12,732 nt of DNA from DASUSF01 sp036375275 (GTDB lineage: Bacteria; Pseudomonadota; Alphaproteobacteria; Geminicoccales; Geminicoccaceae). Below the pieces are notes generated by a model that was not told the origin of the DNA, searched no databases, and was given only the letters and a program-made list of their open reading frames with translations. How positions within the stretch are numbered: position 1 is the stretch's first letter; each line of letters opens with the position of its first letter. Where the stretch lies: the NCBI GenBank assembly GCA_036375275.1, contig DASUSF010000263.1, forward strand, positions 1-12,732, written 5' to 3'. Shown here piece after piece: positions 8,599 through 12,732 of this stretch. The position numbers and the translations under genes were made by a program.

Positions 8599-8947
8599 GC
8601 CGAGATCGCTCGCGCGCTCTTCGAGCGGACGCGCGATCAATTGATGGTGTTGGACGCTCCACCAAGCTCAATCAGTCGACGGACCTGATGCCCTCGGCGG
8701 GCTCTGGGCAGGCGCGCAGCAAAGGGCCGGCAGCAGGCAGGCGCGGAAAGTCAGGGTGACCAAGCCGCGCTGCAGCATCAATCCCGCGCCACCGCGCACC
8801 TCGGACGGTCAACACCTGAGCAGAAGTCGTTATTCCACTTCATCCAGACGCGGGCCGCGCATCTTTTTCGATCCAGAATTGATTTAAAGAAGCGCCGAAT
8901 TTTTGTGCTGGCCTTTCCTGCATCACGCGGCATAGGTTGCCGCCCCG
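8599..8947. other. Non-coding gap between the cyclase gene and the copper block
   Basis: I see no gene here on either strand. Just after the cyclase stop is a short stem-loop, CGCTC-TTC-GAGCG (8615-8627), without a T-run, followed by the perfect 10-base palindrome ATCAATTGAT (8636-8645); either could belong to a transcript end. A 10-base direct repeat GGCAGGCGCG occurs at 8707-8716 and 8736-8745. From about 8828 to 8910 the GC content drops clearly (for example AATTGATTTAAAG and GAATTTTTGTG), which in this genome suggests a promoter region for the downstream plus-strand copper genes. I could not find a -35/-10 pair with good spacing or a recognisable CueR or CsoR type operator. Confidence 0.5.
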
Positions 8948-9430
8948 ATGGAACAGACGACCCATAGACGCCGCAGGGCGGCGGAACGCGGGCGCATGTC
9001 CGGCCGACCCAGCCGTCCGTCGAAACGCGCCCCCCTCGGGCGCAGGGCGTCGTTCCGTGGCCCCGGCATGATCGTCTGGCTCCTGGTGGCGACGCTGCTC
9101 GCGCAGGTCGAGACGGCCCGGACGCTCGCCCCTCATTTCCCGGCGGCGGACCCCGTCACCGCACACGCGGCGGCGCCCAGCCCCCATGCCGCCGAGCGAC
9201 ATCCCGACGGCAGCGGCCCGCGGCCGGCCGACCGCCACGACGGGACGCGGCACGACTGCTCGGTCTGCCAGGCTCTGCAGCACGGGCTCGCTCTCAATCT
9301 TCCTCCGGCCGGCGCGCCTCTCGCTGCGCCGAGCCCCTCCATCCTCCCGGCGTCGACGCCTCCCGACCGGTCCCACGCCTTTCGGCTGGCTGCCGCCGGT
9401 GGCGCCCGCGCCCCTCCTTCGAGCTCCTGA
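8948..9430 (+). CDS. Small His-rich CxxC protein, DUF2946-like, probably exported and metal-associated
   Basis: Up to 160 residues. A very Arg-rich N-terminus is followed by one hydrophobic segment (MIVWLLVATLLAQV, about residues 41-54), then a His-rich stretch (several His between residues 60 and 100), the motif RHDCSVCQALQHG, and a C-terminus ending RLAAAGGARAPPSSS. A CxxC with nearby His and a terminal RAPP box is the pattern of DUF2946-type proteins, which often sit beside copper genes. The hydrophobic segment is probably a signal or anchor, placing the CxxC part in the periplasm. The start is uncertain: ATG 8948 has only a weak AGG upstream, and ATG 8996 (residue 17) or 9068 (residue 41) are alternatives, the last giving a more ordinary signal peptide. 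It lies 87 bases before ycnI and is likely co-transcribed. Copper binding is inferred from residues and neighbours. Confidence 0.7.
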   Translation: MEQTTHRRRRAAERGRMSGRPSRPSKRAPLGRRASFRGPGMIVWLLVATLLAQVETARTLAPHFPAADPVTAHAAAPSPHAAERHPDGSGPRPADRHDGTRHDCSVCQALQHGLALNLPPAGAPLAAPSPSILPASTPPDRSHAFRLAAAGGARAPPSSS

Positions 9431-9440
9431 TCAGCCGCGC

Positions 9441-9468
9441 CGTGCTTCCGGGCCGCCTTCGCGGCACG
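9441..9468 (+). other. Stem-loop between the CxxC gene and ycnI
   Basis: GCCGC (9452-9456) and GCGGC (9461-9465) form a perfect 5-bp stem with a CTTC loop; outer CGTG/CACG (9441-9444 and 9465-9468) could extend or compete with it. There is no T-run, so it is not a convincing terminator, but it could attenuate or stabilise the transcript between the two genes. The ycnI ribosome binding site AGGAG (9504-9508) is well outside it. Chance is possible at this GC content. Confidence 0.25.
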
Positions 9469-9517
9469 TGCCCGTGCGCGCACCGGAACTCATCGATCAG
9501 CTCAGGAGCCAAACGAC

Positions 9518-10045
9518 ATGCTTCGTCCCATCATTCACGCCCTCGTCCTCGGGGCGGCTGCTTCCGCCGCGACCATCGCCCACGCCCACATCACGTTCGA
9601 GGGCGACGAGGCGCCCGCCGCCAGCACCTACAAGGCCGTCCTCCGCGTCGGCCACGGCTGCGAGGGCTCGCCGACCGAGGTGATCCGGGTGCAGGTCCCG
9701 GAAGGCGTCATCGCGGTGAAGCCGATGCCCAAGCCGGGTTGGGATCTCGAGACCGTGGTCGCCAAGTACGACCAGCCCTACCAATACTACGAGTCGACCC
9801 TCACCGAAGGCGTGAAGGAGATCCGCTGGAGCGGCAACAGCCTGCCGGACGCGTGGTACGAGGAGTTCGTCTTCCGCGGCCACCTGCCGGACGAGGCGGC
9901 CGGCACCGTGATCTACTTTCCGGTCGTGCAGGAGTGCGAAGACGGCGTGCACCGCTGGATCGAGATACCGGCGGATGGCAAGACGCGGGATGATTACAAG
10001 GAGCCGGCGCCCGGGGTCACGCTCACGCCCAAGGTCGAGGACTGA
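9518..10045 (+). CDS. ycnI: YcnI/DUF1775 copper-binding periplasmic protein
   Basis: 175 residues; ATG 9518 follows a good AGGAG (9504-9508) at 9-base spacing. The signal peptide (residues 1-23) ends AHA, so the mature protein begins with His24: HITFEGDEAPA. In the YcnI (DUF1775) family this N-terminal His is part of the copper site described as a mono-histidine brace in Bacillus subtilis YcnI, together with a Glu and a Trp; here Glu residues and Trp (KPGWDLETV, IRWSGNSLPD) sit in the expected kind of context. Other family motifs are VGHGCEGSPTEVIRVQVPEG and VHRWIEIP followed by APGVTLTP near the end. The protein lacks the C-terminal membrane anchor seen in some Gram-positive members, as expected for a soluble periplasmic form. 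It is followed after about 30 bases by copCD, the usual partner, and likely acts as a periplasmic copper chaperone or metal-responsive binder for it. Confidence 0.95.
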   Translation: MLRPIIHALVLGAAASAATIAHAHITFEGDEAPAASTYKAVLRVGHGCEGSPTEVIRVQVPEGVIAVKPMPKPGWDLETVVAKYDQPYQYYESTLTEGVKEIRWSGNSLPDAWYEEFVFRGHLPDEAAGTVIYFPVVQECEDGVHRWIEIPADGKTRDDYKEPAPGVTLTPKVED

Positions 10046-10075
10046 GCGCACCGGCCCGGCACCGGCGACCGCGTG

Positions 10076-11674
10076 ATGCGGGTCCTGCTCGGCCTGCTGC
10101 CCGTGCTGCTGGCACTTCTGTGCGGTGGCGCGGGCAGCGCCCATGCCCATGCCGTGCTGCTCGAGAGCACGCCCGCGGACGGCGCCGTGCTCGCCGCCGA
10201 GCCGGCCGCGCTGATGCTCCGATTCAGCGAGCCGGTCCGCCCCCTCGCGGTGCGGGTGCTCGATGCGGCGGGCGCGGTGATCTCGGACGGCGAGGAGGTG
10301 ATGGCCCACGACGCCATGCTGCATCTTCCCCTCGGCCAGACGTTCAGGAACGGCAGCTACCTCGTGACCTACCGGGTGACGTCCCTGGACGCGCACCCGG
10401 TCGGCGGCTCGATCGTGTTCGCCGTCGGCGAGCCCCTCACCGACATCTCGGCCGAGGTCGGCGAGAGCGGGCGATGGTGGGCGCCCGTCCTGCTGATGCG
10501 CTTTCTGACCTACGTCGGCCTCGCGGTCGGCGCCGGCGGCGCGCTGTTCCTGCTGCTGGTGGTCGGACCGCACACGGCACCGCCGCCGTCGCTCCATCGT
10601 CTGGTGACGGCGGGTGCGGCGCTCGGTGCCGGCGCGGCGCTGCTCTCGATCGGGATCCACGGCGCCCACCTGCTCGACAGCCCCTACCGCGACGTGCTGG
10701 CAACGGCGCTCTGGACCGATGCCGCCGCCTCCGCGTTCGGCGCCGGGGCCCTGATCACGAGCGGCGGTCTCGCGCTCGTCGCCTGCGCCCCACGCTTCCA
10801 GGGCTGGATGCGCCGGCCCCTGCTCGGGCTGGGGGCGCTGGCGGCCGTCGCAGGCCTTCCGCTTGCCGGCCACGTCACCACGGCTGGCGCCTGGTGGCTG
10901 ACGGCGCCGGTGCTGGTCGCCCACGGGCTCTGCGTCGCGCTCTGGATCGGCTCGCTCGGCGGGCTCGTCATCCAGGTCGCGCGCGACGGCCGCGATGCCG
11001 GGCTGATGCTCGAGCGGTTCTCCCGGATCGCGGTTCCGGCCGTGATCGTTCTCCTGGCGAGCGGTACCCTGATGGCGATCTTGCAGGTGCGCGACCCGGA
11101 GACGCTCCTGACCACCACCTACGGTCGGATCCTGCTGCTCAAGCTCGCGGTCGTGACGCTGCTGCTCCTGCTCGCCGCGATCAACAAGTGGCGTCTGACG
11201 CCTGCGATCCGGGCCGGAGCGGCACGCGCCGCCCACCGCTTCCGCCAGACCGTGGGCCTCGAGGCGGCGGGCGCCGCGCTCATCCTCGCCGCGACGGCCT
11301 CGCTCGGGCTCACGCCACCGCCCCGGGCCCTTGCCGAGCTCGACCCCTCCGGCCCGGGCTACGTAACCGAAACCAGCGCTGCCGGGCGGCGGGTCCTGAT
11401 CGAGGTGGCGCCGGCGCGGCCGGGCCCGAACGACGTCCGCCTCACCTTGACGACGCCGGGCGGCGAGCCCGTCCAGCCGCTCGAACTGCATGTCGCGGTC
11501 GGGCAGCCGGCGGCCGGCATCGAGCCCCTCCAACGCGAGGCGGAGCCGGACGGGCAGGCCTACAGGATCGCCGGTCTCGTTCTGCCGGTGTCCGGCGTCT
11601 GGCGCGTCCAGGTCGAGGCGCTGGTCAGCGACTTCGAAAGGATCGCCACCGCCGTGGACATCCACATTCACTAA
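10076..11674 (+). CDS. copCD: CopC-CopD fusion copper transport protein (YcnJ type)
   Basis: 532 residues from ATG 10076 (an in-frame GTG directly before it at 10073 is possible; neither has a strong ribosome binding site). The signal peptide ends AHA before His25, so the mature CopC domain starts HAVLLESTPADGA. CopC Cu(II) ligands are conserved: His25, Asp105 and His107 (SLDAHPVGGSIVF). The CopC beta-domain (25-122) is followed by the CopD membrane domain with about eight helices, including SIGIHGAHLLD, LAGHVTTAGAWW, HGLCVALWIGSLGG and YGRILLLKLAVV, with the His and Trp residues typical of CopD. A C-terminal periplasmic domain (about 430-532; LTLTTPGGEPV, VSGVWRVQVE) resembles the FixH-like end of YcnJ and finishes DIHIH, a possible extra metal site. 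The role is copper movement across the inner membrane, generally uptake for this family. It follows ycnI and ends the plus-strand block; its last codons overlap a direct repeat. Confidence 0.96.
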   Translation: MRVLLGLLPVLLALLCGGAGSAHAHAVLLESTPADGAVLAAEPAALMLRFSEPVRPLAVRVLDAAGAVISDGEEVMAHDAMLHLPLGQTFRNGSYLVTYRVTSLDAHPVGGSIVFAVGEPLTDISAEVGESGRWWAPVLLMRFLTYVGLAVGAGGALFLLLVVGPHTAPPPSLHRLVTAGAALGAGAALLSIGIHGAHLLDSPYRDVLATALWTDAAASAFGAGALITSGGLALVACAPRFQGWMRRPLLGLGALAAVAGLPLAGHVTTAGAWWLTAPVLVAHGLCVALWIGSLGGLVIQVARDGRDAGLMLERFSRIAVPAVIVLLASGTLMAILQVRDPETLLTTTYGRILLLKLAVVTLLLLLAAINKWRLTPAIRAGAARAAHRFRQTVGLEAAGAALILAATASLGLTPPPRALAELDPSGPGYVTETSAAGRRVLIEVAPARPGPNDVRLTLTTPGGEPVQPLELHVAVGQPAAGIEPLQREAEPDGQAYRIAGLVLPVSGVWRVQVEALVSDFERIATAVDIHIH

Positions 11675-11719
11675 AGTACATCTCGATGAGACTGCCACTA
11701 AAGTGCATCGCGATGAGAC
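11669..11719 (+). repeat. Two imperfect 24-nt direct repeats at the end of copCD
   Basis: Copy 1 (11669-11692) and copy 2 (11696-11719) match at 22 of 24 bases and repeat with a 27-base period; both contain CACTAAAGT and CGATGAGAC. Copy 1 begins in the last sense codon of copCD and includes its TAA stop. In the +1 frame both give a similar peptide (TKVH.DETA), but no gene supports translation. Closely spaced repeats of this size resemble transposase-binding repeats at IS ends or a dispersed repeat family; the origin is inference. Confidence 0.75.
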
Positions 11720-11755
11720 GGCGCCGCCTCGAAACAGGCGGCGCCGCTTCGTCTC
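11715..11755. terminator. Long GC-rich hairpin between convergent genes, probable bidirectional terminator or repeat-element stem
   Basis: GGCGCCGCCT (11720-11729) pairs perfectly with AGGCGGCGCC (11736-11745) around the loop CGAAAC; after a 5-base bulge on the right arm, GAGAC (11715-11719) pairs with GTCTC (11751-11755). This is the strongest stem found in the window and lies between copCD on the plus strand and the cupredoxin gene on the minus strand. There is no T-run on either side, so classical intrinsic termination is not certain. Its left foot is the end of direct repeat copy 2, suggesting that repeat and hairpin are one element. Confidence 0.55.
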
Positions 11756-11899
11756 GCCGAGGTGCGGGCGGAGCCACGGCCGGACAGGCGCCGTCAGCAA
11801 CCCTCTCCCGCGCCGTTCATCGGGGTTGCGACGGGGGGCGCGAACTGCATCGACCCGGTGGATGGTGCCTGGAGCATCGCGGGGCCGCCCCGACGCGGA

Positions 11900-12469
11900 T
11901 CAAACCTTCGAGCGGACGATCCGCTCGCTCATGATCGCCTCGACCGGCGGGAAGGCGGCTCGTGCCGCTGCCGGGACGGGCCGCCAGTCGCGCCTCGCCG
12001 GATCACCTGCGAAAGAATCGAACGGCAGGGTTCCGGGCCCGTCCGGCCGGCCGACGATGATCCGGCCGACCATGCCCGCGGCCTCGTGGGGCGCGCAGAA
12101 GTAGTCGTAGACGCCGGGGACCGTGAGGGTGACCTCGAACCGGTCGCCCGGCTCGACCAGGTAGCCCGAGTCCCATGGCGCCGCGGCTTCCGGGATGCGG
12201 AGCGCGTGGCCGTCGTTGGCCGGATGATAGGCGGTCGAGGTGTGGACGTTGGCTTCGTTCACCCAGCGCACCGTCTGCCCCGGCTCGATCAGGAGGCCGA
12301 TCGGGTCGAACCCCACGTGCGTCCCGAGGGTGTCGCTCCGCAGACGGATCTCGACGATCCCGCTGGCATGCGTGGCGCGCATCCCGGCACGGGCCGCGAG
12401 ACCGGCGAGCAACAGCCCGCTGGCCCGCAGGATCGCACGCCGCCCCAGCAGGCTACTCGAGCTCGGCAT
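11900..12469 (-). CDS. Tat-exported plastocyanin-like blue copper protein (cupredoxin)
   Basis: 189 residues from the ATG at 12469; an upstream ATG at 12499 would put ten residues before the signal peptide and deepen the overlap with the gene before it, so it is less likely. The N-terminus LLGRRAILRASGLLLAGLAARAG is a probable twin-arginine signal. The cupredoxin fold ends with the copper loop YFCAPHEAAGM: Cys125, His128 and Met133 (Cys-x2-His-x4-Met), with the fourth ligand likely His76 in NVHTSTAYH (His82 is the alternative). EPGQTVRWVN and VPGVYDYFC are typical cupredoxin strands. A C-terminal tail of about 50 residues after VGRIIVGRP is longer than in plain plastocyanins. It should be a periplasmic type 1 copper electron carrier or copper-binding protein. 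It is preceded, with a 17-base overlap, by the gene ending at 12453 and faces copCD convergently, so it belongs by function, not by transcript, to the copper block. Confidence 0.92.
   Translation of the reverse strand: MPSSSSLLGRRAILRASGLLLAGLAARAGMRATHASGIVEIRLRSDTLGTHVGFDPIGLLIEPGQTVRWVNEANVHTSTAYHPANDGHALRIPEAAAPWDSGYLVEPGDRFEVTLTVPGVYDYFCAPHEAAGMVGRIIVGRPDGPGTLPFDSFAGDPARRDWRPVPAAARAAFPPVEAIMSERIVRSKV
11910..11926 (-). other. Perfect hairpin at the 3' end of the cupredoxin gene
   Basis: GAGCGGA and TCCGCTC form a 7-bp perfect stem with a 3-base loop, within the last eight codons of the cupredoxin gene (residues ERIVRSKV). On the minus strand it is followed by GAAGGTTTGATCC, which is only weakly T-rich. 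It may help end the transcript or protect its 3' end; the codons alone could also explain part of it. Confidence 0.35.
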
Positions 12470-12732
12470 CGTCTTCGGGAACATGCCAGAGCACGACATG
12501 GTAGTGCGGCGTCTCCACGCCCGGGTGACCGGCGTTGTAGTAGAGGTCGACGCTCTCGACGCTCTCGCCGCCGACCGCGAGGTCGTCGAATCCCTTCTGC
12601 GCTTCGATGTCCTCGAGCGGGATCATGTAGATGGTGCTGACCAGCCGATCGCTCCGGTCGTAGGCGAGGAAGGGTCCGGCCGGAAGCGTCGCCGGCTGCA
12701 CGTAGAGCGTGCCGAGGCCGGGGATGAACTCC
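12453..12732 (-). CDS. DUF5602-like small protein (5' end cut off by the window edge)
   Basis: The frame is open to the right edge, so only the C-terminal 92 residues are seen, starting EFIPGLGTLYVQPATLPAG and ending in an acidic tail EDDAELE at the TAG stop (12453-12455). A GTG at 12701 is internal to the conserved part, not the start. The segments IPGLGTLY, FLAYDRSDRLVSTIYMIP and NAGHPGVETPHYHVVLWHVP resemble DUF5602/TTHB210-type proteins, a family without a settled function; the cluster of His residues (GHPG, PHYH, LWH) could bind a metal. The downstream cupredoxin gene overlaps it by 17 bases, so the two are probably co-translated. The family call is from motif memory only, and an exported form cannot be judged because the N-terminus is missing. 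Confidence 0.65.
   Translation of the reverse strand, partial: EFIPGLGTLYVQPATLPAGPFLAYDRSDRLVSTIYMIPLEDIEAQKGFDDLAVGGESVESVDLYYNAGHPGVETPHYHVVLWHVPEDDAELE

Noticed and set aside
5143..8640. Very long open frame on the minus strand (about 1165 residues) opposite the cyclase gene
   Set aside because: The plus strand encodes clear SAM, cyclase and Walker motifs over the same span; the antisense product has no recognisable motif.
11669..11755. Repeats considered as a CRISPR array
   Set aside because: There are only two copies with a 3-base gap, so no spacers.
9497..11800. Minus-strand open frame of about 767 residues opposite ycnI and copCD
   Set aside because: It covers two well-supported plus-strand genes and has only charged, low-complexity sequence.
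11797..11829. Inverted repeat GCAACCC/GGGTTGC with a 19-base loop
   Set aside because: The stem is short, the loop long and no gene start or end lies nearby; likely chance.
11762..12640. Plus-strand open frame of about 292 residues over the cupredoxin region
   Set aside because: The minus strand has a type 1 copper site and a Tat signal in the same span; the plus product is Arg/Gly/Pro-rich without motifs.

Overview
The window is very GC-rich throughout, with dense, mostly co-directional genes and strong third-position G/C bias. The gene content (TctAB transporter, SAM-cyclase-AAA-TPR regulator, YcnI and CopC-CopD copper proteins) suggests an alphaproteobacterium of the Rhodospirillales/Hyphomicrobiales kind. 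This placement is inference from gene types and base composition; no rRNA or tRNA is present to test it.

Layout. (1) 1-1966: the end of a tripartite tricarboxylate transporter operon, with tctB cut by the left edge and overlapping tctA; no tctC is visible. (2) 2085-5063: a secreted six-haem c-type cytochrome whose N-terminal third looks like a cytochrome P460-type domain. (3) 5242-8598: a large signalling protein with SAM, class III nucleotide cyclase, STAND-type AAA ATPase and TPR-like parts, preceded by a short inverted repeat covering its ribosome binding site. (4) 8599-8947: non-coding, with a lower-GC patch that probably holds the promoter of the next block. (5) 8948-11674: a three-gene plus-strand copper block: a small His-rich CxxC protein (DUF2946-like), YcnI (DUF1775) and a CopC-CopD fusion. 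(6) 11669-11755: two imperfect 24-nt direct repeats running into a long GC-rich hairpin. (7) 11900-12732, minus strand: a Tat-type cupredoxin overlapped by the 3' end of a small DUF5602-like protein cut by the right edge.

The clearest functional unit is 8948-12469. YcnI and CopCD both carry signal peptides ending Ala-His-Ala before a His, so both mature proteins should start with a copper-binding histidine. The CxxC protein is encoded just upstream and a blue-copper protein is encoded convergently. Together they look like a periplasmic copper handling and uptake module. The transporter, cytochrome and cyclase have no obvious link to it. I see no CRISPR array, complete insertion sequence, phage gene or RNA gene. 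The least explained items are the P460/multihaem fusion, the cyclase with a non-canonical base-specifying position, and the repeat-hairpin element between copCD and the cupredoxin gene.
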